NCBI RefSeq assembly: GCF_004145845.1
Contig: NZ_SELP01000001.1
Location: forward strand, 248,001-312,000
Direction of reading: 5' to 3'
Length of the DNA: 64,000 nt
DNA from: Loktanella sp. IMCC34160
GTDB taxonomy: Bacteria > Pseudomonadota > Alphaproteobacteria > Rhodobacterales > Rhodobacteraceae
Made by a program: the position numbers and the translations under genes. Shown here one piece after another: positions 51,885 through 61,343 of the stretch. Position 1 is the first letter of the stretch; each line of letters opens with the position of its first letter. The notes beneath the pieces are model-generated. The model had not been told where the DNA came from. It saw only the letters and a program-made list of their open reading frames with translations, and did no database searches.

Positions 51885-53399
51885 TTAGGGCCCTGATCGG
51901 CGGCGGGCGCCGTCGGGCGTTATCATTGTCTGGCTGAACCGGCCCTGTGCATGGGTCATCCGGTGGTCGATCAGCCGGCGGGACAGGTCCAGCAGGATCG
52001 GCCCGGCATCAGGATCATTGGCGATGTTCCGCGCCTCGCCCGCCTCTGCATGGTCGAACAGGATCTGCGGCAGGCCGCCATTGAAATGCACCAGCGTGAA
52101 CCGTTCGCCGCGCAGCACCGACAGGTTGCAGCGGTCGCTGTCCAGTCCCAGATCGGCCTGCCAGCGGGTCGGGCTGATCGGATCGCCGAAATCCAGCTCG
52201 GAATAACTATGGCTACGCCAATCGGCGGGCTGCGCCCCGTCCAGAAACGGCCGCAGGCTGCGCCCGTCCATCGTATCGGGGATATCAAGCCCCAGAAGAT
52301 CAAGGATCGTCGGCGTCACGTCGATGCTTTCGGTCGGGGCGTCGATTCGTGCGCCGGCATTGGCCCGGTGGTCGGGATCGCAGATGATCAGCGGCACGTG
52401 ATAGGCGCTGTCGTAATAGCTCATCTTGCCCCAGCCGTGGTGGTCGCCCAGCAATTCACCGTGGTCTGCGGTCACGACCAGAAGCGTATCTTCCCACTGT
52501 CCGCTGTCCTTCAGAAAGGCGACAACGCGGCCAAGGTGGTGGTCCACCTCGGTTGCCAGCCCAAGGTAAATCGACCGCAGCATCGCGGCAGTCTCTTCCG
52601 TTTCGGGCAGATCGGGAAAACCTTCGACGTTGGACGCCAAGCTCTTCGCCGCCAGCGCCGAGGCGTTGAACGGATGCTCCGCCGCCTCGGCCTCTTTGTC
52701 GCGGGGCTGCGCAGGGTGGGGCAGCGTGGTGGGGTCATACATCCGGTTGTAAGGCGCGGGCGCGACAAGTGGCGGATGCGGCCGGATATAGGTCAGATGC
52801 GCGAACCAGCCTTTCGGCCTTGCGCGCAGGTCGTCGATCAGCCGGTTGGTCAGAAAGGCCGTGTCGCTGTCGTCCGCGCTGTAGATCGCCGGATCGTCCG
52901 GGCGGTCGCCCTTGGGCCGGAAGATATCCGGGTAGGGCGGTACATCGTAGCCCTTGGCCAGAAGATCGGCGCGCCAGGGCCAGCTTTCCTCCAGCCGCAT
53001 TTCCACGGCCTCGACGAACCCCGGCATGACCTGTTCATAGGACTTGAGAACGGGATCACCTACCGCGTGAACACGCGGGTCCGCCGCGCTGTCGGTATAG
53101 CCATAAAGCAGCGGCAACCAGCCACCCTTGCGGACCTCGGTCGCGATATTCGGCGTGTCATGGGGCAGAGGGGTGCCGTTACGCACCGCCCGGTGGTTCA
53201 TGGCGTATTGTCCGGTCAGGATCGACGCCCGAGAGGGGCCGCAGGGGTTAGTGACCGAATAATGCCGGTGAAACGAAACCCCTTCCGCCATCAGGCCGTT
53301 CAGTGTGGGCAGGTCAACATGACCGGCCAGCGCGCCGTGCAGACAATCCGCACGCAGCTGGTCGATGATGACGAACAGGACGTTTCGACGGTGGTGCAC
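51885..53399 (-). CDS. Sulfatase superfamily, phosphonate monoester hydrolase-like
   Basis: This is a 504-aa alkaline-phosphatase-superfamily hydrolase. The formylglycine motif C-x-P-x-R is CGPSR with Cys53, in NPCGPSRASILTGQYAMNHR; the MNHRAVRNGTPL continuation is characteristic of phosphonate monoester hydrolases/phosphodiesterases (Rhizobium PMH type). Metal ligands appear at Asp13 in VIIDQLRADCL and in VVTADHGELLGDHH. Activity would need a formylglycine-generating enzyme, not present here. There is no signal peptide, so it is cytosolic. GTG 53399 is the start, with AGAGGG upstream. It precedes the opp genes on the same strand. Confidence 0.82.
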   Translation of the reverse strand: MHHRRNVLFVIIDQLRADCLHGALAGHVDLPTLNGLMAEGVSFHRHYSVTNPCGPSRASILTGQYAMNHRAVRNGTPLPHDTPNIATEVRKGGWLPLLYGYTDSAADPRVHAVGDPVLKSYEQVMPGFVEAVEMRLEESWPWRADLLAKGYDVPPYPDIFRPKGDRPDDPAIYSADDSDTAFLTNRLIDDLRARPKGWFAHLTYIRPHPPLVAPAPYNRMYDPTTLPHPAQPRDKEAEAAEHPFNASALAAKSLASNVEGFPDLPETEETAAMLRSIYLGLATEVDHHLGRVVAFLKDSGQWEDTLLVVTADHGELLGDHHGWGKMSYYDSAYHVPLIICDPDHRANAGARIDAPTESIDVTPTILDLLGLDIPDTMDGRSLRPFLDGAQPADWRSHSYSELDFGDPISPTRWQADLGLDSDRCNLSVLRGERFTLVHFNGGLPQILFDHAEAGEARNIANDPDAGPILLDLSRRLIDHRMTHAQGRFSQTMITPDGARRRSGP

Positions 53400-53469
53400 G
53401 TCAGCCCTCTTTAGGTGTCTTCGAATCGAAGCAAATACGCTCTGCCGAGTCGGATCAAGAAAAACGTGG

Positions 53470-53491
53470 ATATTTGTGGGAATTTATGCGC
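53470..53491. promoter_or_regulatory. Motif shared with the deoR promoter
   Basis: GATATTTGTGGGAATTTATG lies in the 115-bp divergent gap between the hydrolase and the inositol-phosphatase-like gene. It matches the sequence at 62225 (GACATTCGTGGGAATTGGGT) at 16 of 20 positions. TTTGTG-N10-CGCAAA across it is a near-perfect dyad. It may be the operator of the DeoR regulator at 62271. Confidence 0.45.
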
Positions 53492-53514
53492 AAATACACG
53501 CGACATGATCCAGA

Positions 53515-54366
53515 ATGGGTGTGGAAGTGCCCGAATCTTCCTCGTTTTCCACAAATAACCGCTCTGACTCGGCGCGGTCCGGTGCCAGTGATGCGCCCGA
53601 GGCCATTCGGATTCGCGATCGGGCCGTCGAGTTCTTGCGTTCCGCAGCGCCGGTCGCGCTTGGGCATTTCCGGCAGGTGCTGGACGTCGACCACAAGGCC
53701 GACCAGAGCCCGGTGACGCGGGCGGACCGGGCCACGGAACGGGCCATCCGGGACAGCATCGCGGCGGAATTTCCCGAGGATGGCATTTTCGGGGAAGAGT
53801 TTGGACGCGTCGCTGGGGACAGCGCCGCCCTTTGGATCATCGACCCGATCGACGGCACCCGCAGTTTCATTTCCGGGCACCCGCTGTTTGGAATGCTTTT
53901 GGCCCGAATGGCGGCCGGGGTCGTGCAGGCCTCTGCCGTGGCCCTGCCGGCGGTGAATGAATTCTACGCGGCGGCGCGTGGCGGCGGGGCGGTCCTGAAC
54001 GGCCAGCCGATCGCCGTCTCTAGCTGCACCGATCCGATGGCGGCGACGATCTATGTCAACGAAGGCGAACGGCTGTGGCGGACCGAACCGGACCTTCTGT
54101 CCAGGCTGATGCAGCTTGGCCAGAATCGCCGGTTTTCCTACGACTGCGCACCCTATGGGCTACTGGCCTCCGGGCATGTCGATGTGGTCGTCGATTGCGG
54201 GCTGGAACCCTATGACTACCTGCCTGTATCGCTTCTGGTGGAAGAGGCGGGCGGGGCAATCACCGACTGGCAGGGGCAGCCCTTGACGCTCGAGTCGGAC
54301 GGGCGGGTGGTCGCGGCGGCAACGCCCGCGCTTCATGCGGCGCTGTTGCAGCAGGTGTTCAGCTAG
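53515..54366 (+). CDS. Inositol monophosphatase family phosphatase (HisN-like)
   Basis: This is a 283-aa Mg-dependent phosphomonoesterase. Metal-binding motifs are EEF (in GIFGEEFGRV), the signature WIIDPIDGTRSFISGHPLFG and the C-terminal LEPYDYLPVSLLVEEAGG. HisN-type histidinol-phosphatases and inositol phosphatases share these; the true substrate may be another phosphate ester, such as glycerol or sugar phosphate. The first 30 residues are Ser-rich and not part of the fold, so the start may be later than 53515. It is divergent from the PMH-like gene. Confidence 0.85.
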   Translation: MGVEVPESSSFSTNNRSDSARSGASDAPEAIRIRDRAVEFLRSAAPVALGHFRQVLDVDHKADQSPVTRADRATERAIRDSIAAEFPEDGIFGEEFGRVAGDSAALWIIDPIDGTRSFISGHPLFGMLLARMAAGVVQASAVALPAVNEFYAAARGGGAVLNGQPIAVSSCTDPMAATIYVNEGERLWRTEPDLLSRLMQLGQNRRFSYDCAPYGLLASGHVDVVVDCGLEPYDYLPVSLLVEEAGGAITDWQGQPLTLESDGRVVAAATPALHAALLQQVFS

Positions 54367-55222
54367 CGCCGTCGATTTCCCGCAGGAAGGCCCGGATCAC
54401 CGGCAGGTCACGCCGCATCGACAGGTTGACCAGCGTTTCGGTCATGGCCAGCGACATGCCCGACAGGGGCACCCGTTCGATCCGCGGGTCATAACCAAGT
54501 TCAGCTTCGGACACGAAACCGATGCCCGCACCCGAGGCGACGACCTCTCGCATGGCTTCGCGGCCCTCCACCTCGATCACTGGGGTCAGGCGCGCGCCCG
54601 CGGCCCGGGCGGCGGTTTCCAGCGCGGCCCGGGTGCGCGACCCCGTCTCGCGGAACACAAGCGGCATCTGGCGCAGGTCTGACAGGGACAGGCTGACGGT
54701 TCCGGGGGGCAGGAACCCGCGCGCGACGATTGCGACAATCGGGGTTTCGCCAAGATCGCGGCAATCAAGGTCCGGGGCCGGGTCAAGGCTGCCCAGAATG
54801 CCAATCTCGGCGTCATAATTGCGCAGGGCCGCCAGCACCTGTTGCGAATTGCCGGTGGTCAGGCGGACAAAGACATCGGGGTGCCGGGCCCGAAAGGCGC
54901 CCAGCGCGTCGGTCACATGCAGGGCCGAATCCGCCACGATCCGCAGGGTGCCCGTGACCGCCGCCCGTGCCTGTTGCAGGTGGCTGGCGATCCGGTCTTC
55001 CACCTCGAAATACTGGCGGGTCAGCAGCAGCAGGTCCTCGCCCGCAGGGGTCAGTCGCACGCGGCGCCCATCCCGCGAAAACAACAGGACATCGTGATCC
55101 TGTTCCAGCCGCTTGACCTGATCCGACAGGGCCGGCTGGGTCTGGTGCAGGGCAGCTGCGGCGGCGGAAAACCCACCGTGAACCGCCACATGGTGAAACG
55201 CCCGAAGCTGACTGTAGCGCAT
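54359..55222 (-). CDS. LysR-family regulator of the phosphonate operon
   Basis: This 287-aa LysR protein has its helix-turn-helix at about residues 1-60 (QLRAFHHVAVHGGFSAAAAA, QTQPALSDQVKRLEQDH) and an effector domain from about 90. It is divergent from phnW by 98 bp, the arrangement seen for regulators of 2-aminoethylphosphonate use in other proteobacteria. It is likely an activator responding to an aminophosphonate or phosphonoacetaldehyde (inference). Its 3' end overlaps the inositol-phosphatase-like gene by 8 bp. Confidence 0.88.
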   Translation of the reverse strand: MRYSQLRAFHHVAVHGGFSAAAAALHQTQPALSDQVKRLEQDHDVLLFSRDGRRVRLTPAGEDLLLLTRQYFEVEDRIASHLQQARAAVTGTLRIVADSALHVTDALGAFRARHPDVFVRLTTGNSQQVLAALRNYDAEIGILGSLDPAPDLDCRDLGETPIVAIVARGFLPPGTVSLSLSDLRQMPLVFRETGSRTRAALETAARAAGARLTPVIEVEGREAMREVVASGAGIGFVSEAELGYDPRIERVPLSGMSLAMTETLVNLSMRRDLPVIRAFLREIDGAS

Positions 55223-55234
55223 CTATATGCAATC

Positions 55235-55258
55235 CTTATAAATGGATAGGATATAAAG
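55235..55258. promoter_or_regulatory. Candidate LysR box in lysR-phnW gap
   Basis: CTTATA-N11-TATAAAG is a near-perfect dyad with the T-N11-A spacing of LysR-type sites. It lies 13 bp upstream of the lysR start and about 60 bp before phnW, well placed for autoregulation and activation of phnW. The region is markedly AT-rich. Confidence 0.5.
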
Positions 55259-55320
55259 ATTTTACATATAATGCGAAGTCCCGCAACCTGACCAGCAGTT
55301 GCCACCCGAGGGAGCGCGCT

Positions 55321-56496
55321 ATGACCGCCTTTCCACCCCCCAAGATGGGAGAGCCCTATCTGCTGACCCCCGGTCCGCTGACCACCGCCTATGAGGTGAA
55401 GCAGGCCATGCTGAAGGATTGGGGCAGTTGGGACGATGATTTCCGCGCCATGACCCGCGATCTGCGCCGCCGTCTGCTGGACATGCTGGGCCCGGGCGGG
55501 GAAGATTTTGACTGTGTCCCGATGCAGGGGTCCGGGTCGTTCTGCGTCGAGGCGATGCTGGGCAGTTTCGTGCCCCGCGACGGCAAGGTGCTGGTGCTGG
55601 CCAACGGGGCCTATGGGCTGCGGGCGGCAACGACGCTGGACTATCTGGGCCGGGCAAAACATCTGCTGGACAAGGGCGACTACCTGCCGCCGCGTGGCGC
55701 AGAGGTGGCAGAGATCCTCGCCGCCGATCCGGCGATTACCCATGTGCTGGCGATCCATTGCGAAACCTCCAGCGGCATCCTCAACCCGATCGAGGAGATT
55801 TCAGAGGCGACCTATGCCGCTGGCCGCAAACTGTTGATCGACAGTATGTCGGCCTTTGGTGCCCTGCCGCTGGAGCCGGGCAAGATCCGCTATGAAGCCT
55901 TCGTCTCGTCGGCCAATAAATGCATCGAAGGGGTGCCGGGGTTCGGCTTTGTCATTGTCCGCAAGACCGAGATCGAGGCGGCGAAGGGCAACAGCCATTC
56001 TCTGTCGCTGGACGTTCACGCGCAATGGGCAACGATGGAAAAGACCGGCCAATGGCGGTTTACCCCGCCGACCCATGTGGTCGCGGCCTTTCTTGAGGCG
56101 CTGAAGATACATGCGGCTGAGGGTGGGGTTCCGGCCCGTGGGGCCCGCTATACCCGCAACCGCGACGTGATGGTCGGGGGGATGCGCGGCCTCGGGTTTG
56201 AAACCCTGCTGGCCGACCGCTGGCTGTCGCCGATCATCGTGACCTTCTTCTGCCCGGCAGACCCGAAATTCCACTTCCCCACCTTCTATGACCTGATGAA
56301 GGCGAAGGGGTTCATCATCTACCCCGGCAAGCTGACGGTGGTGGACAGTTTCCGCGTCGGCTGCATCGGCCGGATGGATGAACATGTCATGACGCGGGTG
56401 GTTGACGCCGCCCGCGATGCGCTGGCCGAGATGGGTGTGGAAAACGCCGCCCCGCCCGCCGCCGCGCTTGAAGAACGCAAGAAACTCGCAGCCTGA
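55321..56496 (+). CDS. phnW: 2-aminoethylphosphonate-pyruvate transaminase
   Basis: PhnW transfers the amino group of 2-aminoethylphosphonate (AEP) to pyruvate, giving phosphonoacetaldehyde and alanine. The 391-aa fold-type I PLP enzyme has LLTPGPLTTAYEVKQAML at the start, the cofactor aspartate in LLIDSMSAFG (D174) and the Schiff-base lysine in SSANKCIEGVPGFGF (K200). These match the PhnW family closely. GAGGGAG lies before ATG 55321. phnA and phnY follow, so the pathway goes through phosphonoacetate rather than phosphonatase PhnX. Confidence 0.95.
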   Translation: MTAFPPPKMGEPYLLTPGPLTTAYEVKQAMLKDWGSWDDDFRAMTRDLRRRLLDMLGPGGEDFDCVPMQGSGSFCVEAMLGSFVPRDGKVLVLANGAYGLRAATTLDYLGRAKHLLDKGDYLPPRGAEVAEILAADPAITHVLAIHCETSSGILNPIEEISEATYAAGRKLLIDSMSAFGALPLEPGKIRYEAFVSSANKCIEGVPGFGFVIVRKTEIEAAKGNSHSLSLDVHAQWATMEKTGQWRFTPPTHVVAAFLEALKIHAAEGGVPARGARYTRNRDVMVGGMRGLGFETLLADRWLSPIIVTFFCPADPKFHFPTFYDLMKAKGFIIYPGKLTVVDSFRVGCIGRMDEHVMTRVVDAARDALAEMGVENAAPPAAALEERKKLAA

Positions 56497-56517
56497 GAAG
56501 ACGAAGGACCAGACCTG

Positions 56518-57765
56518 ATGACCATTTCCACCGAGGTGACGGCGAACGACCGCACCTATCCCGCCCCCAAGACCTGCGCCATCGCGATCTGTCTGGACGG
56601 ATGCGAACCTGAGTATCTCGAGGTGGCCATCGCCGAGGGGCTGATGCCCACCCTAAAGCGGATGCGCGAAACCGGGACCGACAGGCTGGCCCATTCGGTG
56701 ATCCCCTCGTTCACCAATCCCAACAACCTGTCCATCGCCACGGGCCGCCCGCCCGCGGTGCATGGCATCTGCGGCAACTTCCTGTTCGATCCGGACACCG
56801 GCGAAGAGGTGATGATGAACGACGTGCGGTTTCTGCGCGCGCCGACCATCTTCAGCAAGTTCTACGAGGCTGGCGCGCGGGTCGCCATGGTGACGGCCAA
56901 GGACAAGCTGCGCGCGCTTCTCGGGTCGGGCCTGAAATTCGACGAGGACCGGGCGGTTGCATTTTCGTCGGAACGGTCGGGGACAACCACGAAGGCCGAG
57001 CACGGCATCGACAATGCCAGCGACTGGCTGGGAATGCCGGTGCCAGAGGTTTATTCGGCAGAACTGTCGGAGTTCGTCTTTGCCGCCGGGGTGAAACTGC
57101 TGCGCGAATGGCAGCCCGACATCATGTATCTGTCCACCACCGACTACATCCAGCACAAGTTTGCGCCGGATGAACAGGGGGCCAAGGACTTCTACGCGAT
57201 GTTCGACCGCTACCTGACTGAACTGGACGCGCTGGGTGCCGCCATCGTGGTGACGGCAGACCACGGGATGAAGCCCAAGCACGACGAAGACGGCGAACCG
57301 GCGGTGATTTATGTGCAGGACCTGATGGACGACTGGCTGGGCAAGGACGCGGCCCGCGTCATCCTGCCGATCACCGACCCCTATGTCGTGCACCACGGCG
57401 CGCTGGGCAGTTTCGCCACCGCCTATCTGCCGGACGGGGCCGACCGCGCGGACATCATTGCCCGTCTGAAGGCCCTGCCGCAGATGTTGGAGGTTCTGAC
57501 CAAGGAAGAGGCGGTCGCGACCTATGAACTGCCCGCCGACCGGATTGGTGACCTGACGATGATTTCCACCGTGAACATGACCATCGGAACCTCGGCCCAC
57601 CGGCACGATCTGGCGGCGCTGAAGGAACCGCTGCGCAGCCACGGCGGGCTGACCGAACAGGAGGTTCCCTTTATCGTGAACCGGGTCATGCCCGACCTAC
57701 CGACCGCCCCCGCCCTGCGGAATTTCGATGCGTTCTTCTACGCCACCCGCGCCGCGGCCCTGTAA
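56518..57765 (+). CDS. phnA: Phosphonoacetate hydrolase
   Basis: This PhnA cleaves the C-P bond of phosphonoacetate to acetate and phosphate (it is not the E. coli PhnA protein). The 415-aa alkaline-phosphatase-superfamily enzyme has the metal Asp in CLDGCEPEY (D27) and the nucleophile Thr in SFTNPNNLSIATGRPP (T66). Further ligands are in STTDYIQHKFAP and TADHGMKPKH, and a C-terminal His in GTSAHRHD. GAAGGA lies about 9 bases before ATG 56518. It follows phnW by 21 bp. Confidence 0.95.
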   Translation: MTISTEVTANDRTYPAPKTCAIAICLDGCEPEYLEVAIAEGLMPTLKRMRETGTDRLAHSVIPSFTNPNNLSIATGRPPAVHGICGNFLFDPDTGEEVMMNDVRFLRAPTIFSKFYEAGARVAMVTAKDKLRALLGSGLKFDEDRAVAFSSERSGTTTKAEHGIDNASDWLGMPVPEVYSAELSEFVFAAGVKLLREWQPDIMYLSTTDYIQHKFAPDEQGAKDFYAMFDRYLTELDALGAAIVVTADHGMKPKHDEDGEPAVIYVQDLMDDWLGKDAARVILPITDPYVVHHGALGSFATAYLPDGADRADIIARLKALPQMLEVLTKEEAVATYELPADRIGDLTMISTVNMTIGTSAHRHDLAALKEPLRSHGGLTEQEVPFIVNRVMPDLPTAPALRNFDAFFYATRAAAL

Positions 57766-57777
57766 GGAGATTTGCCA

Positions 57778-59214
57778 ATGGACATTCGCAACGAAGGGAT
57801 GCGCATCGGCGGCGAGGTTGTGTTTACCGACAAGGTGATCGAGGTCCGCTATCCCTATACCAACGAGGTGGTCGGCACCGTCCCCGCCGGAACCGCCGAA
57901 CACGCCCGCCGCGCCTTCGAGATTGCCGCCAATTATCAATCGAAGCTGACCCGCTACGAACGCAGCGAGATCCTCAAGAAAGCGGGCGAAATCATCGGCC
58001 AGCGCCGGGATTACCTTGCCAAATGGCTGACGCTGGAACTGGGCATCTGCCACCAGCACGCGATCTATGAAACCAAGCGGGCGCAGGATGTCTATCAATT
58101 CGCGGCCGCAGAGGCATTGAAGGACGACGGAGAAATCTTTTCCTGCGACCTGACCCACAACGGCAAGGCGCGGAAGATCTTTACCAAGCGCGAACCGGTC
58201 CGTGTGATTTCGGCGATCACCCCGTTCAACCACCCGCTGAACATGGTCAGCCACAAGATCGCCCCGTCGATTGCCACCAACAACACGATGGTCTGCAAGC
58301 CGACGGAGCTGACGCCGCTGACCGCGCTGACGCTGGCGGATATCCTGTACGAGGCCGGGTTGCCGCCCGAGATGTTCCAGGTGGTGACCGGACTGCCCGC
58401 CGATATCGGGGACGAGATGATCACCAACCCGAACATCGACATCATCACCTTCACCGGCGGGGTGCCGGTGGGCAAAATGATCGCCGAAAAGGCGGGCTAC
58501 AAACGCACCGCGTTGGAACTGGGCGGCAACGACCCGCTGATCATCCTTAACGATCTGGACGATGCCGATCTGGACAAGGCCGCTGCCATTGCCGTGGCGG
58601 GCGCGACGGGCAATTCCGGCCAGCGCTGTACGGCGGTCAAGCGTATCCTTGTGCAGGACAGCGTGGCGGACCGGTTCGTGCCGATGGTTCTGGAAAAGGC
58701 CAAGGCGATCCGGTTTGGCGACCCGCAGGACCCCGCCACTGAACTGGGCTGCGTCATCCATGCCCAGGCGGCTGAACTGTTCGAAAAGCGCGTCTATATG
58801 GCTGCCGAACAGGGGGCAAAGGTGCTGTATGATCCGGGCCGGAAAGGGGCGCTGCTGCCGCCGATCGTCGTGGACCACGTGCCCCACGAAAGCGAATTGG
58901 TGATGGAAGAGACCTTTGGCCCCATCGTCCCCATCGTGCGCGTTCCCGATGACGACGCCGAGGTGATGCGAATCTCCAATTCTACCGCCTTTGGCCTGTC
59001 GTCCGGCGTCTGCACCAATGACTTCCGCCGCATGCAGGCCTTTATCGAGGGGCTGAATGTGGGCACGGTCAATATCTGGGAACAGCCCGGATACCGGATC
59101 GAAATGTCGCCCTTTGGTGGGATCAAGGACAGTGGCAACGGGGTAAAGGAAGGGGTCATCGAAGCGATGAAGTTCTTCACCAACGTCAAGACGTTCTCTC
59201 TGCCCTGGCCCTAG
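57778..59214 (+). CDS. phnY: Phosphonoacetaldehyde dehydrogenase
   Basis: PhnY oxidises phosphonoacetaldehyde to phosphonoacetate with NAD. The 478-aa aldehyde dehydrogenase has the catalytic Cys284 in [12 protein letters not shown], the general base Glu248 in [10 protein letters not shown] and the Rossmann segment [12 protein letters not shown]. Family assignment as PhnY rests on its place between phnA and related genes as well as on sequence. ATG 57778 is chosen because AAGGAG at 57764-57769 fits it; a TTG at 57772 is less likely. Confidence 0.92.
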   Translation: MDIRNEGMRIGGEVVFTDKVIEVRYPYTNEVVGTVPAGTAEHARRAFEIAANYQSKLTRYERSEILKKAGEIIGQRRDYLAKWLTLELGICHQHAIYETKRAQDVYQFAAAEALKDDGEIFSCDLTHNGKARKIFTKREPVRVISAITPFNHPLNMVSHKIAPSIATNNTMVCKPTELTPLTALTLADILYEAGLPPEMFQVVTGLPADIGDEMITNPNIDIITFTGGVPVGKMIAEKAGYKRTALELGGNDPLIILNDLDDADLDKAAAIAVAGATGNSGQRCTAVKRILVQDSVADRFVPMVLEKAKAIRFGDPQDPATELGCVIHAQAAELFEKRVYMAAEQGAKVLYDPGRKGALLPPIVVDHVPHESELVMEETFGPIVPIVRVPDDDAEVMRISNSTAFGLSSGVCTNDFRRMQAFIEGLNVGTVNIWEQPGYRIEMSPFGGIKDSGNGVKEGVIEAMKFFTNVKTFSLPWP

Positions 59215-59217
59215 ACG

Positions 59218-60000
59218 ATGGTCTTCGCGCACAAGATCGTCTGGATCACCGACCTGCACCAGACGGTTTCGGGGCAGGTCGAGGGTGTCAACAGCCGCGG
59301 CCGGCTGGAACAGGTGATCGAACAGATCAATCGCGATCACCCGGATGCCCTGTGCTGTGTCGCCTCTGGCGATCTGTGCGACAAGGGGGACATAGAAGAG
59401 TATCAGGCGCTGGCCCGGACGGTTGGCGCCCTGACTGTCCCGTTCGTGCCGATGATCGGAAATCACGACAGCCGGGACAATCTGTTGGCCGCGCTGCCGC
59501 CGGTGGACCCGCTTGCGGGCTATTATCAATTCCGGGTCGATCTGGCGGGTGGGCTGACGCTGTTATGCCTTGATACCCATCTGCCGGGTAGCGACGCGGG
59601 TCAGATGGATCAGGCGCGTCTGGACTGGCTGGCGGACCAGTTGCGCCAGACGGTGGACCGGCGCGTTCTGGTCTTTGCTCATCATCCGCCCGGGCCACTG
59701 GGGCTGGGCCTGTTGGATGACATGCCGCTTCTGGACCACGAACCGTTCGTGGCCCTTCTGGCCGCCGCCCCGCAGGTCGAACACCTGTGCTGTGGCCATG
59801 TGCACCGCCCGGTCTCCGGTGTGATCGGCGGCGTGCCGTTTACGACGCTCCGGTCGATTGCGCATCAGACCAGACCCCCCCAGAGCCTTCGGACGTGGGA
59901 CGATTTCGTCGCGACCGATGAACGCCCGCAATATGGGGTGATCCTGATCGGGGCGGACCGAGTCGTCATTCAATCCATCGACATCGAAAGCCCGGTCTGA
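59218..60000 (+). CDS. Metallophosphoesterase (GpdQ/CpdA-like phosphodiesterase)
   Basis: This is a 260-aa binuclear metallophosphoesterase. The five metal motifs are in order: WITDLHQ, ASGDLCDKGD, MIGNHDSRD, VFAHHPP and CCGHVHRP. It most resembles class III cyclic-nucleotide and glycerophosphodiester phosphodiesterases. In this operon, three bases after phnY and overlapping pbfA by one base, it probably releases an aminophosphonate or phosphate from an ester (inference). There is no signal peptide, so it acts in the cytosol. Confidence 0.87.
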   Translation: MVFAHKIVWITDLHQTVSGQVEGVNSRGRLEQVIEQINRDHPDALCCVASGDLCDKGDIEEYQALARTVGALTVPFVPMIGNHDSRDNLLAALPPVDPLAGYYQFRVDLAGGLTLLCLDTHLPGSDAGQMDQARLDWLADQLRQTVDRRVLVFAHHPPGPLGLGLLDDMPLLDHEPFVALLAAAPQVEHLCCGHVHRPVSGVIGGVPFTTLRSIAHQTRPPQSLRTWDDFVATDERPQYGVILIGADRVVIQSIDIESPV

Positions 60001-61343
60001 TGCGGCATACCGAAGGCGAGGCAAATACATCCGCCGCGCGGGCCGAATGGACGGCACGAGAGGATGATCCCGCGACCCGCGCCCTGCTGGACCGGGACGC
60101 GGACGCCTTTTTGCACCAGTCCTTGTCGTCGCCCTGTGTATCGACCATCGCCCGGGCCGAGGGCATCTGGATCGAGGATACCGCCGGACGCCGATACATG
60201 GATTTCCATGGCAATTCCGTGCATCACATCGGCTATGGCCACCCGCGCCTGATCGAGGCGATCAAGGACCAACTGGACCAGCTGCCGTTCTCGCCGCGCC
60301 GGTTCACCAATGACGTCTCGGTGCAACTGGCCGAACGGCTGGCGGCGCTGGCCCCCGGTGATGGCTGGCGGGTCTTGTTCACCACCGGCGGGTCCGACGC
60401 CAACGAGGTCGCCCTGCGGATCGCGCGGGCGGCGACGGGCCGGTTCAAGACGCTCAGTTTTTGGGATGCGTTCCACGGGGCGGGCTTTGGCGCGGCCAGT
60501 GTCGGGGGCGAGGCGACCTTTCGTAGCCATATCGCCGGGCCGCTGTTGCCGGGGGCGGAACATATCGCGCCGTTCCACTGCTATCATTGCGCCTATGGTC
60601 ATCCGGGGCCGGAAGGTTGCGGGTTGGCCTGCGCGAAGATGGTTGACTATGTTCTGGCGCGCGAAGGCGATGTGGCCGCCGTGATTGCCGAACCGATGCG
60701 CGCGGTGCCGGTCGTGCCGCCGCCGGGTTACTGGAAAGCGGTGCAAGAGGCCTGCCACCGGCACGGCGCGCTTTTGATCATGGATGAGATTCCCACGGGG
60801 CTGGGCAAGACGGGCCGCATGTTCGCCTTTGACCATGACGGGATCATCCCGGACATCGTCACGCTGGGCAAGGCGCTTGGCGGTGGGGTGCTGCCAATTG
60901 CGGCGGTGATGGCGCGCGAGGGGCTGAACGTGGCAGGCGATTTCGCCATCGGCCATTATACCCATGAAAAGAACCCGGTGACCGCGCGGGCGGCACTGAC
61001 CACGCTGGAGATCATCGAAGACGAGGGGCTGGTGGACCGGGCGGCCATGCTTGGTGCCCATGCGATAGGCCGCCTGACCGAGGAACTGGCGGAATGCCCC
61101 GTCGCCGGGGATATTCGTGGCCGGGGTCTGATGTTCGGGGTCGAAATCGTGTCGGACCGGGATGCGCGGACGCCAGACCCGACCCGGGCCGAACGCATCT
61201 ACTATGCCTGCCTTGAACAGGGGCTGTCGTTCAAGATCAGTGCCGGAAACGTTCTGACCCTGTCGCCGCCCCTGACCATCGACCGGGCCGATCTGGACCG
61301 GGCGCTTGATATCGTGATCGCCGCGACGCGGGCCGCCGCGTGA
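60000..61343 (+). CDS. pbfA: Class III PLP enzyme, PbfA-like hydroxy-AEP ammonia-lyase
   Basis: This is a 447-aa fold-type I class III enzyme with cofactor Asp262 in LLIMDEIPTGLGKTGRMF and lysine K291 in LGKALGGGVLPIA. Sequence alone says aminotransferase or phospholyase. Its place in a phnWAY operon fits PbfA, which eliminates ammonia from (R)-1-hydroxy-2-aminoethylphosphonate to give phosphonoacetaldehyde, the PhnY substrate. A short Cys/His cluster (HCYHCAYGHPGPEGCGLAC, residues 193-211) stands out. Start and stop overlap its neighbours. An ordinary transaminase is the main alternative. Confidence 0.8.
   Translation: MRHTEGEANTSAARAEWTAREDDPATRALLDRDADAFLHQSLSSPCVSTIARAEGIWIEDTAGRRYMDFHGNSVHHIGYGHPRLIEAIKDQLDQLPFSPRRFTNDVSVQLAERLAALAPGDGWRVLFTTGGSDANEVALRIARAATGRFKTLSFWDAFHGAGFGAASVGGEATFRSHIAGPLLPGAEHIAPFHCYHCAYGHPGPEGCGLACAKMVDYVLAREGDVAAVIAEPMRAVPVVPPPGYWKAVQEACHRHGALLIMDEIPTGLGKTGRMFAFDHDGIIPDIVTLGKALGGGVLPIAAVMAREGLNVAGDFAIGHYTHEKNPVTARAALTTLEIIEDEGLVDRAAMLGAHAIGRLTEELAECPVAGDIRGRGLMFGVEIVSDRDARTPDPTRAERIYYACLEQGLSFKISAGNVLTLSPPLTIDRADLDRALDIVIAATRAAA

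Noticed and set aside
51885-53399. Choline or aryl sulfatase
   Set aside because: The segment after the formylglycine motif (MNHRAVRNGTPL) and the neighbouring phosphonate genes fit a phosphonate monoester hydrolase; sulfatase activity cannot be fully excluded.
57697-59529. 610-codon open frame on the minus strand
   Set aside because: Antisense to phnY and the phosphodiesterase, which carry full catalytic motifs.
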